Assembly: GCA_905207625.1 (NCBI GenBank)
Contig: CAJLLT010000014.1
Coordinates: forward strand, 1-54,956
DNA length: 54,956 nt
DNA from: an uncultured Eubacteriales bacterium
GTDB lineage: Bacteria > Bacillota > Clostridia > Oscillospirales > UBA644
Reading direction: 5' to 3'
Shown one piece after another: positions 8,546 through 15,328 of this stretch. The number at the start of each line of letters is the position of its first letter. Within the stretch, counting starts at the first letter, position 1. The position numbers and the translations under genes are program-made. The notes under the pieces were generated by a model, which saw only the letters and a list, made by a program, of their open reading frames with translations, was not told the origin of the DNA and searched no databases.

Positions 8546-8824
8546 ATGTATCAGGACAAAGAATTGGTTTGCAAAGACTGCGGAAAGACCTTTGTTTTTA
8601 CGGCAGGAGAACAGGAATTTTACGCTGAAAAGGGCTTCCAGAACGAGCCTCAGCGTTGTAAAGAATGCAGAGCTGCAAAGAAGGCAGCTGTCAAGGGCGC
8701 TAAAGAGTATTTCGTAGGCGTTTGCGCATCCTGCGGCAAGGAAGCGAAAGTTCCCTTCCAGCCCAGAGAAGACAGACCCGTTTACTGCAGCGAATGCTAT
8801 GCAAAGATGAAGGGCAACGACTAA
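8546..8824 (+). CDS. Two-zinc-ribbon protein of unknown function
   Basis: This 92-residue soluble protein has two zinc-ribbon modules: CKDCGKTF with CKECRAAK, then CASCGKEA with CSECYAK. The first resembles the probable zinc-ribbon family seen in many Firmicutes. The linkers are lysine- and alanine-rich, suggesting nucleic-acid contact, though that is inference. The ATG follows AAGTGAGG. It is followed by a perfect-stem terminator, so it is likely monocistronic. The 231 bases before it show no clear promoter or gene. Function is not known. Confidence 0.85.
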   Translation: MYQDKELVCKDCGKTFVFTAGEQEFYAEKGFQNEPQRCKECRAAKKAAVKGAKEYFVGVCASCGKEAKVPFQPREDRPVYCSECYAKMKGND

Positions 8825-8860
8825 TCAGTCGGTTTGTAAAGACATCTTATTAAGCCGTGA

Positions 8861-8891
8861 ACCGGAGCTTCCCGTATCGGGAAGCTCCGGT
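8861..8891 (+). terminator. Terminator after the zinc-ribbon gene
   Basis: A perfect 14-pair stem (8861-8874 with 8878-8891) closes a TAT loop and is followed by ATGATTTTG. It lies 36 bases after the stop codon. Confidence 0.75.
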
Positions 8892-8974
8892 ATGATTTTG
8901 TCAGCAAACACCCGGCACAGGCAAAATATAACCGCAGAAAACATTGCGCTGTTACCGATGAATATAACTGAAAG

Positions 8975-8997
8975 AAGCACTTGCGTTGCAAGTGCTT
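8975..8997 (-). terminator. Terminator of the tRNA-Arg/tRNA-His unit
   Basis: Ten pairs (8975-8984 with 8988-8997) close a three-base loop, and the minus-strand continuation is C/T-rich (CTTTC). It begins eight bases after the CCA end of tRNA-His. Confidence 0.65.
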
Positions 8998-9004
8998 TCT
9001 TTCA

Positions 9005-9082
9005 TGGGGTGGATAGTGGGATTCGAACCCACGGTCTTCAGTGCCACAAACTGACGCGTTAACCAACTACGCTATACCCACC
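9005..9082 (-). tRNA. tRNA-His (anticodon GTG)
   Basis: The reverse strand folds as a full cloverleaf with anticodon loop TTGTGGC, stem TCAGT/ACTGA and T-arm GTGGG TTCGAAT CCCAC. It has the extra G-1 opposite C73 that marks tRNA-His. The CCA end is encoded (9005-9007). It lies nine bases downstream of tRNA-Arg in the same transcript. Confidence 0.97.
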
Positions 9083-9091
9083 ATATTCAAT

Positions 9092-9168
9092 TGGCGTGCC
9101 CGGAGGGACTCGAACCCCCAACCTACTGCTTAGAAGGCAGTTGCTCTATCCAGATGAGCTACGGGCAC
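9092..9168 (-). tRNA. tRNA-Arg (anticodon TCT)
   Basis: The reverse strand folds with acceptor GTGCCCG/CGGGCAC, anticodon stem ACTGC/GCAGT and loop CTTCTAA, which gives anticodon TCT and reads AGA. The CCA end is encoded (9092-9094). It is the first gene of a two-tRNA unit. Confidence 0.97.
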
Positions 9169-9192
9169 ATATCTGACTAAATCAGCCTGTGT

Positions 9193-9221
9193 ATTATACC
9201 ATAAACGGCAGGAAATTTCAA
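9193..9221 (-). promoter_or_regulatory. Promoter of the tRNA-Arg/tRNA-His unit
   Basis: On the minus strand TTGAAA (9216-9221) and TATAAT (9193-9198) are 17 bases apart, with TGG before the -10 as an extended element. It lies about 25 bases before tRNA-Arg. Confidence 0.85.
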
Positions 9222-9491
9222 TAGGGTAAATGAAATATTTTTGCAAACTTTTGTTTTTTGGAGAAAAACCGGCGAATTATGTCCGAAACCGCTGTCGTTG
9301 GGAAAGGGAATGGATGTTTTATCTTTGGTTTCTCTTCTGATATACTAAAAACTTCGTAATAATCGTGTGGTTGGGGACGCGGTTACGGACTGATTCAATA
9401 CACACCTATCAAGCGTTTGTAACTATTATCTTAAAAACAGTTCTTTTTCGCAGTTTTCTGCGGAAAAACAGGTGTCAGTTCTGCGGTGCTA
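9222..9491. other. Non-coding stretch between two divergent promoters
   Basis: No credible reading frame was seen here. The stretch is AT-rich and includes a short hairpin CGCAG TTTT CTGCG near 9450 followed by GAAAAAC. A TATACT at about 9341 could be a stray -10, but no paired -35 was found. Nothing else can be supported. Confidence 0.4.
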
Positions 9492-9520
9492 TTGACTTTT
9501 TACTTTTAATGTAGTATAAT
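9492..9520 (+). promoter_or_regulatory. Sigma-A promoter of the zinc-ribbon/acyltransferase operon
   Basis: TTGACT (9492-9497) and TATAAT (9515-9520) are 17 bases apart, 35 bases before the first start codon. Confidence 0.87.
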
Positions 9521-9554
9521 TATAATACCAAAATAATTTCAGGGAGAACAAAAA

Positions 9555-10220
9555 ATGTCTGATCGCACCCCCGGCTTTTGTCCGTATTGCGGGACAGGTC
9601 TTGTCGACGGAAAATGCCCCAATTGCGATACGCCTAAAAAACCCTATTCAAAACTGACTTATGAGGAAAAGAAAAAAGTCCTTGCCGCTGATCTCGCCTC
9701 CGGGAAACTTGCCCGTTGGCAGTATAAAGTGGAGATGGAGAACCTGAAGGCGGAGTATTCCGGGCAATCTCCGGAAAGAACGACCCCGTCCATGGTCAAC
9801 CGCAGGAGCGTCTCTTACCGCAACGGCGGTTTTTGTGCCAAAAGACAGGGGCTTCTTCTCGCCGCTTCGATAATTTCCCTTGTGCTGATTCTTTTTTCCG
9901 CTACGGTGCAGGTGCTTTCGATTATCAGACTCAACGAGTATCTGGAAAAAAATCCTGTGCCTTCGGGTACCTCACGGCAGGAGGAACAGACGGACTCCTC
10001 CTGGGATTCGGTTATTTACTCTTTGGGATACAATCTGGTCTATCCTGTTCTGGGGACGGTTATTTCTCTTTCGGGTACCGTGTTCTCCTTCCTTGGCTGG
10101 AAAACCGGCAAACGTTGGATGGCACTTGTTGCCGGAATAGTTTTTCTTGCCAATCCTTATGGCGGAATGATGCTGATTTGTTCAATATTCTGTTTTATAA
10201 GCTATGCCAGAATGACCTGA
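9555..10220 (+). CDS. Zinc-ribbon membrane protein of unknown function
   Basis: This 221-residue protein begins with a zinc ribbon (C9, C12, C21, C24; CPYCGTG and CPNCDTP). A charged segment follows (about 30-75) with a KLTYEEKKKVL start resembling the short SHOCT-like helices of other membrane proteins. About three or four hydrophobic segments follow (near 100-124, 160-180 and 187-217). The ATG follows GGGAGAAC and its own promoter. It is the first gene of a three-gene operon, 12 bases before an acyltransferase gene. The combination suggests a membrane protein with a cytosolic metal-binding head. I do not recognise a specific function. Confidence 0.8.
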   Translation: MSDRTPGFCPYCGTGLVDGKCPNCDTPKKPYSKLTYEEKKKVLAADLASGKLARWQYKVEMENLKAEYSGQSPERTTPSMVNRRSVSYRNGGFCAKRQGLLLAASIISLVLILFSATVQVLSIIRLNEYLEKNPVPSGTSRQEEQTDSSWDSVIYSLGYNLVYPVLGTVISLSGTVFSFLGWKTGKRWMALVAGIVFLANPYGGMMLICSIFCFISYARMT

Positions 10221-10232
10221 GGTGACGGTTGA

Positions 10233-11513
10233 ATGAAGATCAAGGTTAAAGAGAAAAGCTACAGGGAAGTCTGTGAGCTTTCATCCGGTATCCGCATCAG
10301 GCCTAAAAAGCCCGGGCTGTTTTTCCGTACTCTCGTGCGCATCGTTTCTTCTCCGGAACTGCGTAAGGTCGGGTTTACCTGTCAACGTCGGGGGATGGAA
10401 AAGCTCGGCAAGAATCAGCCCTGCCTTATTCTCATGAACCATTCTTCTTTTATCGACCTTAAAATAGCCTCCGCACTGCTTTATCCGAGACCATTCAATA
10501 TTGTCTGTACCTATGACGGATTTGTGGGAAAAAGCTGGCTCATGAGTAATCTCGGCTGTATTCCCACGAATAAATTCATAACCGATCTCAGGCTCGTGCG
10601 TGATCTTAAATATACGGTGCAGGAACTTAAGAGCTCCGTACTTATGTATCCGGAGGCAAGTTATTCCTTCGACGGGACTGCGACTCCGCTGCCCGAAGGT
10701 CTGGGAAAACTCGTGAAAATGCTTGCCATACCGGTTGTTGTTATAACTACCAAGGGCGCCTTTGCCCATGATCCGCTCTACAACGGGCTTCAGCAGCGTG
10801 ACGTCAGGGTTTCCGCCGAGATGGAATATCTGTTCAGCCCCGAGGATACAAAAGAGCTTTCCGCCGAACGGATAAATACAGTCCTTGCCGAAAAGTTTTC
10901 TTTTGATAATTTCCGCCGGCAGCAGCTTGAGAACATCCGTGTAAGCGAACCCTTCCGTGCGGACGGACTGCATCGTGTCCTGTATAAATGTCCGCATTGC
11001 CTTGCTGAGGGAAAAACGGAAGGAAAGGGGTATACGCTTGTCTGCCATAACTGCGGAAAAGAATATGCTCTTGATGAGTTCGGCTATATGAAGGCGCTTA
11101 CCGGCGAGACGGAATTTGAACATATTCCCGACTGGTATGCCTGGGAGCGTAAATGCGTCCGGGATGAGATAATCAGCGGAAAATACCTGCTTAATACCGA
11201 TGTGGAAATATACATGCTTGTCAACACCGACTGCGTATATCATGTGGGGCAGGGAAGTCTGGAACATACAGAAAAAGGCTTTACTTTAACCGGGTGCAAC
11301 GGGGAACTGAATTATTTTCACCCGGCATCCGCTTCATACAGTCTTTATGCCGATTATTTCTGGTATGAACTCGGCGACGTGATAAGTATTGGTACGGATA
11401 AGGTATCGTATTACTGCATTCCCATATCGAAGGATGTCAGCGTCGCGAAGGCACGTCTTGCCGCCGAAGAAATATATAAACTTGACCGGGAGAAGAAAAA
11501 ACTCAGGGTATGA
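10233..11513 (+). CDS. PlsC-like acyltransferase with C-terminal zinc-ribbon extension
   Basis: This 426-residue protein is in two parts. Residues about 45-230 are a glycerophospholipid acyltransferase domain with the catalytic H-x4-D box NHSSFID (H70, D75) and a YPEAS block (139-143) in place of the usual FPEGT. Such enzymes usually acylate lysophosphatidate with acyl-ACP or acyl-CoA at the membrane. A zinc ribbon follows (C253, C256, C271, C274), then about 150 residues that I do not recognise. Ordinary PlsC is about 200-250 residues, so the second half is an addition. It overlaps the next gene as ATGA. The substrate is uncertain. Confidence 0.85.
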   Translation: MKIKVKEKSYREVCELSSGIRIRPKKPGLFFRTLVRIVSSPELRKVGFTCQRRGMEKLGKNQPCLILMNHSSFIDLKIASALLYPRPFNIVCTYDGFVGKSWLMSNLGCIPTNKFITDLRLVRDLKYTVQELKSSVLMYPEASYSFDGTATPLPEGLGKLVKMLAIPVVVITTKGAFAHDPLYNGLQQRDVRVSAEMEYLFSPEDTKELSAERINTVLAEKFSFDNFRRQQLENIRVSEPFRADGLHRVLYKCPHCLAEGKTEGKGYTLVCHNCGKEYALDEFGYMKALTGETEFEHIPDWYAWERKCVRDEIISGKYLLNTDVEIYMLVNTDCVYHVGQGSLEHTEKGFTLTGCNGELNYFHPASASYSLYADYFWYELGDVISIGTDKVSYYCIPISKDVSVAKARLAAEEIYKLDREKKKLRV

Positions 11514-12052
11514 TCATTTCCGAAACCGAAAAACTGCTCCGTACCCATGCAACGCAATACCCGCTTTCCGAACCTTGTGATGCGGTAAAACTGCTGTATC
11601 AGAATGAGTTCGGCGGAGACCATCTTATCGATCCCTCCGCCGGGGAACTGATGCGGAGGTATCTTTTTGCAGAGTATTACGCAACGCCCCAATGCTCCGG
11701 TATGCCGCTTTACGAACCCATCGGAAACGGTATTGTCCGGGTGAATCTTGCGGCACTTGACAACGGCGGGATAAGTCCGGAAAGACTTCTGGATGTATTT
11801 GTCCGCTCCGCTTCGCAGGTGAGGGGGGACACTCTCCGGTTTGAACAGAAGCTCGGAGTACTGAAAACTCTGACTTCTGAAGGAATTTTCGGGTTTTCTG
11901 CTGATGTTCTCGACGGATACCTTGAGGAATACCGTAATAACGGTTTTCCTGCCGTCAGCCACAGTTCCGCTTACCGCAACGCATATTCGCCCCATTATCG
12001 GGTCGTTCTTTTCCGGCTGCTGTTTCCCGATGCCGCATTGCCGGAAATATAA
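11510..12052 (+). CDS. Conserved protein of unknown function
   Basis: This 180-residue soluble protein has no signal peptide or membrane segment. It is rich in aromatic and charged residues with a motif QNEFGGDHLID (near residues 31-41) and a C-terminal SAYRNAYSPHYRVV. I recall similar proteins in other Clostridia but know no function. It starts with an ATG overlapping the previous stop by four bases, so it is translationally coupled to the acyltransferase. A strong terminator follows. Its invariant His and acidic residues near 35-45 could form an active site, but that is speculation. Confidence 0.75.
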   Translation: MIISETEKLLRTHATQYPLSEPCDAVKLLYQNEFGGDHLIDPSAGELMRRYLFAEYYATPQCSGMPLYEPIGNGIVRVNLAALDNGGISPERLLDVFVRSASQVRGDTLRFEQKLGVLKTLTSEGIFGFSADVLDGYLEEYRNNGFPAVSHSSAYRNAYSPHYRVVLFRLLFPDAALPEI

Positions 12053-12062
12053 AACAGGAATT

Positions 12063-12092
12063 AATCCCCCTTCGGACGAAGGGGGATTTTTG
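12063..12092 (+). terminator. Terminator of the zinc-ribbon/acyltransferase operon
   Basis: Eleven pairs (12063-12073 with 12078-12088) close a GGAC loop and run straight into TTTT. Confidence 0.9.
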
Positions 12093-12164
12093 TATGCGAC
12101 AGAGCCTGAGGAACACCGTCTGGGGTTTTTACGGAAAATTCATACATTTCCCCATTTGTGTCTG

Positions 12165-12193
12165 TTGACTTTTTGTCTGTGCTATGTTAAAAT
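12165..12193 (+). promoter_or_regulatory. Sigma-A promoter of the DUF1538/PII operon
   Basis: TTGACT (12165-12170) and TAAAAT (12188-12193) are 17 bases apart with an extended -10 TGT. It leaves a leader of about 78 bases before the TTG start. Confidence 0.8.
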
Positions 12194-12277
12194 TATCAGG
12201 TATGGTGTTTGCGTTTGTCTGTACATATAATTGTAGAGATATTACCGTATTCCGACAGAGAAAAAGGAGGTTGCATA

Positions 12278-13804
12278 TTGGTCAGATCATTAACAAAAAA
12301 ACTCACGGAAGCTCTGGTTTCCGTGCTTCCCGTGACATTGATAGTGGTAATCCTGAACCTGACCCCGCTGGTCGATCTGTCCGGCAGGGAAATGACGGTT
12401 TTCCTTGTGTGTTCGGTACTTCTGATCCTCGGCATGGGACTGTTCAACATGGGTGCGGATCTTGCGATGACGCCCATGGGCTCTCATATCGGTTCCGGAC
12501 TTACCAAAACCCGGAAGATAGGGCTTATGCTTGCGGTCTGTTTCGTGATGGGACTGCTTACCACCATTGCGGAGCCGGATCTTACCGTTCTCGCAAAGCA
12601 GGTTGAAGACGTTGTAAATCCCACTTTACTCACGGTTACGGTGGGAGTCGGCGTGGGACTTTTTCTTCTGATGGCAGTCCTGAAAATAGTCTTCCATAAG
12701 TCCCTTTCAATGCTCCTGATGTATTTTTACATGATACTTTTTGCCGTTGCGGCATTGGTCCTTTCCACCGGCAACGGAGATTTCCTTGCCTTGGGCTTTG
12801 ACTCCGGAGGTGTCACCACCGGACCCATCACCGTTCCCTTCATAATGGCTCTCGGTGTCGGCATAGCTACAACGTTGGGCGGAAAAAATGTAGGGGAAAA
12901 CAGCTTCGGTCTTGTCGCAATGTGTTCCGTCGGACCTATTCTTGCCGTACTTTGCTTCGGTATTTTTCTTAAGGGCGGGGTAAAGTACGAACTTCCCGAT
13001 TATTCCATAGAAGCCCATCTCGGGGCGGAGCTTCTTCCGACGATTCTGTCCGTTACAAAGGAGGTTTGCCTTGCGATAGGAATGGTCGTTGTGTTCTTCC
13101 TTCTGCTACAGCTGTTTTGCCTTAAACTGCCCTGGAAGAGGCTTTATCAGATCGGTGTCGGTATCGTCTATACCGTAGTCGGTCTTGTGATATTCCTTGC
13201 ATCCGCGAACATCGGATTTATGCCTGTGGGATACAAGATGGGCACACAGCTGGCTGCCGCCGATAACCGGATCCTTGTTCTGTTCGGCTTTGTCCTCGGC
13301 GCGGTAGTTGTTCTTGCGGAGCCTGCGGTTCATGTTCTCAATAAACAGGTGGAGCAGATCACTGACGGCGGTGTCAGCAAAAGATCCATGATGATAGCCC
13401 TGTCCGTCGGTGTCGGAATATCCATCGGACTTTCCGTACTCCGTGCAGTCATGGATTTCAGTATCCTTTATTACCTGATTCCCGGGTATCTTCTTTCCCT
13501 CGGACTTTCCTTTTTTGTCCCCGGGATTTATACCGCAATTGCCTTTGACTCCGGCGGTGTCGCGAGCGGTCCTCTTACGTCAAGTTTCATTCTTCCTTTT
13601 GCCGTAGGCGTTTGCTATGTGTTGCAGGGACAGGATAAAATAATGACCGATGCCTTCGGTATTGTTGCAATGGTGGCAATGACACCTCTGATTACGATCC
13701 AGCTTCTCGGTTTCCGGGCTGTCATGGTACGGAAAATGAAGGAAAAGATTGCCATGCGCCGTATACTTGCCGCCGATGATGAGCAGATCATCGAGTTTAT
13801 GTAG
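12278..13804 (+). CDS. DUF1538 tandem-domain membrane protein, probable transporter
   Basis: This 508-residue polytopic membrane protein is a tandem duplication. The motif FDSGGVTTGP in the first half recurs as FDSGGVASGP in the second, each followed by a FGIVAM- or FGLVAM-type block. The halves also share AEPDLTVLAKQVE and AEPAVHVLNKQVE. This matches DUF1538, predicted to transport an unknown solute. I chose TTG at 12278 because AAAGGAGG lies seven bases before it. The open frame extends further upstream, but only through the ribosome binding site. Two PII-like genes follow at 8 bases and then directly, implying allosteric control of this protein. Confidence 0.9.
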   Translation: MVRSLTKKLTEALVSVLPVTLIVVILNLTPLVDLSGREMTVFLVCSVLLILGMGLFNMGADLAMTPMGSHIGSGLTKTRKIGLMLAVCFVMGLLTTIAEPDLTVLAKQVEDVVNPTLLTVTVGVGVGLFLLMAVLKIVFHKSLSMLLMYFYMILFAVAALVLSTGNGDFLALGFDSGGVTTGPITVPFIMALGVGIATTLGGKNVGENSFGLVAMCSVGPILAVLCFGIFLKGGVKYELPDYSIEAHLGAELLPTILSVTKEVCLAIGMVVVFFLLLQLFCLKLPWKRLYQIGVGIVYTVVGLVIFLASANIGFMPVGYKMGTQLAAADNRILVLFGFVLGAVVVLAEPAVHVLNKQVEQITDGGVSKRSMMIALSVGVGISIGLSVLRAVMDFSILYYLIPGYLLSLGLSFFVPGIYTAIAFDSGGVASGPLTSSFILPFAVGVCYVLQGQDKIMTDAFGIVAMVAMTPLITIQLLGFRAVMVRKMKEKIAMRRILAADDEQIIEFM

Positions 13805-13812
13805 GAGGTGGG

Positions 13813-14232
13813 ATGATTATGAAACAAAACAACAATTCTCCCGCGGCTGAAACCGAACCCAGAATGAGGCAGGTTCAAACTGATCGCGGCGCCGTACCTC
13901 CGAAACTGCAGATCCTTGTAACCATAGTGAACAGGGATAAAGCCGAACTCTATACGGATCTGCTGACATCCTTCGGGATCAGTATGCAGCTGACGATGTC
14001 GGCTCAGGGGACGGCAAGCGTTGAAATGCTTCACTATCTCGGACTTGAGGACTCGGATAAGGCAGTTCTTTTGGGAACCGTCCGTGAGGACGCGGCTGAA
14101 AAAACACTGCAATATCTGTCCGGAAAGTTTGAAACCATTAAAAAGGGCAAGGGTGTGGCTTTTACCGTTCCCATGAGCAGTGTTATAGGTGCCGCTATAT
14201 ACCGTTTCCTCGGAAACATCCGTGAAAGGTGA
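13813..14232 (+). CDS. PII-like nitrogen-regulatory family protein (first)
   Basis: This 139-residue protein has the ferredoxin-like beta-alpha-beta pattern of the PII superfamily, beginning at LQILVTIVNRDKAELY. It ends with KGKGVAFTVPMSSVIG, which fits the C-terminal strands of PII-like proteins. The first 30 residues are a polar tail not found in classical GlnB. I see no Tyr51-type uridylylation site, so it is not ordinary GlnB/GlnK. The ATG at 13813 follows AGGAGG closely; the ATG at 13819 is an equally possible start. The neighbours are a DUF1538 membrane protein and a second PII-like gene. Confidence 0.8.
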   Translation: MIMKQNNNSPAAETEPRMRQVQTDRGAVPPKLQILVTIVNRDKAELYTDLLTSFGISMQLTMSAQGTASVEMLHYLGLEDSDKAVLLGTVREDAAEKTLQYLSGKFETIKKGKGVAFTVPMSSVIGAAIYRFLGNIRER

Positions 14233-14240
14233 GTGAAAAT

Positions 14241-14600
14241 ATGAAAGAATACAGCCACGAGGTCATACTTTGCATCGTAAACGCCGGATTCAGTGATGCG
14301 GTGATGGATGCCGCCCGCCACTACGGAGCGAGAGGCGGTACCGTTATTCACGCCAGAGGTACTGCCGCATCTGAGGCTGAACGTATGTTCAACATTACCG
14401 TTCAGCCCGAAAAAGAGATCGTTCTGATAATTGTTCCGGTAGATCTTCGGGACAATATCCTGCACGCTCTGTATAAATCCGTCGGACTCAATACTCCCGG
14501 TCAGGGAATAGCATTTTCTCTTCCCGTTGACCGTGTCGTAGGTATAAGCACCGAGGAGCAGAAGGAAAACGGAAACTCACAGTCCTCCGCGGAGGAGTAA
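14241..14600 (+). CDS. PII-like nitrogen-regulatory family protein (second)
   Basis: This 119-residue protein is a second PII-like domain, starting with SHEVILCIVNAGFSDAVMDAA. It has the ARGTAASEAERMF segment where PII proteins carry the T-loop, and ends GQGIAFSLPVDRVVGIS. That end parallels the KGVAFTVPMSSVIG of its neighbour, so the two are paralogues that could form mixed trimers. The ATG at 14241 follows AAGGTGAG at good spacing. A GTG at 14229 overlapping the previous stop as GTGA is an alternative start. A bidirectional terminator follows. Confidence 0.8.
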   Translation: MKEYSHEVILCIVNAGFSDAVMDAARHYGARGGTVIHARGTAASEAERMFNITVQPEKEIVLIIVPVDLRDNILHALYKSVGLNTPGQGIAFSLPVDRVVGISTEEQKENGNSQSSAEE

Positions 14601-14638
14601 AAGGCCTCCGTTTCCCATGCTTTGAACCGGATCTCAGT

Positions 14639-14680
14639 ATATATAAACGCCCGCCGGATTAACGGCGGGCGTTTATATAT
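14639..14680. terminator. Bidirectional terminator between convergent operons
   Basis: A perfect 18-pair stem (14639-14656 with 14663-14680) surrounds a GATTAA loop. The A/T-rich stem ends can act as the U-tract in either direction, serving the DUF1538 operon and the ligA operon. Confidence 0.9.
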
Positions 14681-14710
14681 GAATATGATTGCAATTGAAG
14701 TCTCTGTTTA

Positions 14711-15328
14711 TTACTGTTTGATTATAAGTTCCTGCGCGTAGGGGAGGGTCCGGATCCAGTCGCAGAAAGTATGCCATTCTTCGAGCTTATGAGCCTTCCG
14801 GGCGTTATATATTCCGGTAAGGTTCTCGTAATTGAGGGTACAGGTCCTCATTTGATTGTAACTTGAGGGCAGCAGCTGGATAATATCGTACCAGACGTCC
14901 TTTTCTTTGCTTTCAAGAAATTCCAGGCGGAGTTTTTCCAGATATTCCACGGTCAGCCGGAGCTGATTCTCCGTTTCAGGCCTCATATGGTCGTGGCTGA
15001 AATCCTCAATGGAAAACTCTTTGGAATGGATCTTGTGCATTGTGCTTGTGGAGTTCGCCACTGTCCCTACCTTGTAAGTGTCGTACTCTTTCCACCAGTA
15101 CAGGGGTGCGGTAATATCCACCGAAACAAATATCTGGCGGATAAACTTACGGTGATCGCTTCCGGCATTGCACAGTCTCTTTGCCAGGTCCAGGTCATTG
15201 GGCCCGAAAACAAAATTTCCGCCGGCGTCGGTATAGCTGTCGCCTTTAGCCCAGCTGTTCATGGGGTTTCTCGCTCCGCGTACGGCATTTTCAAAGTTCA
15301 TGACCGATGTCCGTTCAAGCTTTATCAT
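14711..15328 (-). CDS. Uncharacterised protein with a ThyX-like pattern
   Basis: This 205-residue soluble protein ends with a block resembling flavin-dependent thymidylate synthase (ThyX): LPSSYNQMRTCTLNYENL, then an ARKAHKLEEW helix. Before it, FIRQIFVSVDITAPLYWWKE and DTYKVGTVANSTSTMH sit where ThyX has its RHRxxSxNExSxR motif, but those catalytic residues are not present. I have seen similar proteins in Clostridia and phages, usually left unnamed. The ATG follows GGAGGAAGCCTCAG and overlaps the ligA stop by 14 bases, so it is coupled to ligA. The fold is inferred from pattern only. Confidence 0.65.
   Translation of the reverse strand: MIKLERTSVMNFENAVRGARNPMNSWAKGDSYTDAGGNFVFGPNDLDLAKRLCNAGSDHRKFIRQIFVSVDITAPLYWWKEYDTYKVGTVANSTSTMHKIHSKEFSIEDFSHDHMRPETENQLRLTVEYLEKLRLEFLESKEKDVWYDIIQLLPSSYNQMRTCTLNYENLTGIYNARKAHKLEEWHTFCDWIRTLPYAQELIIKQ

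Noticed and set aside
12209..12277. Upstream start for the DUF1538 gene
   Set aside because: The frame from TTG 12209 reads through the ribosome binding site of the TTG at 12278, which has the better spacing.
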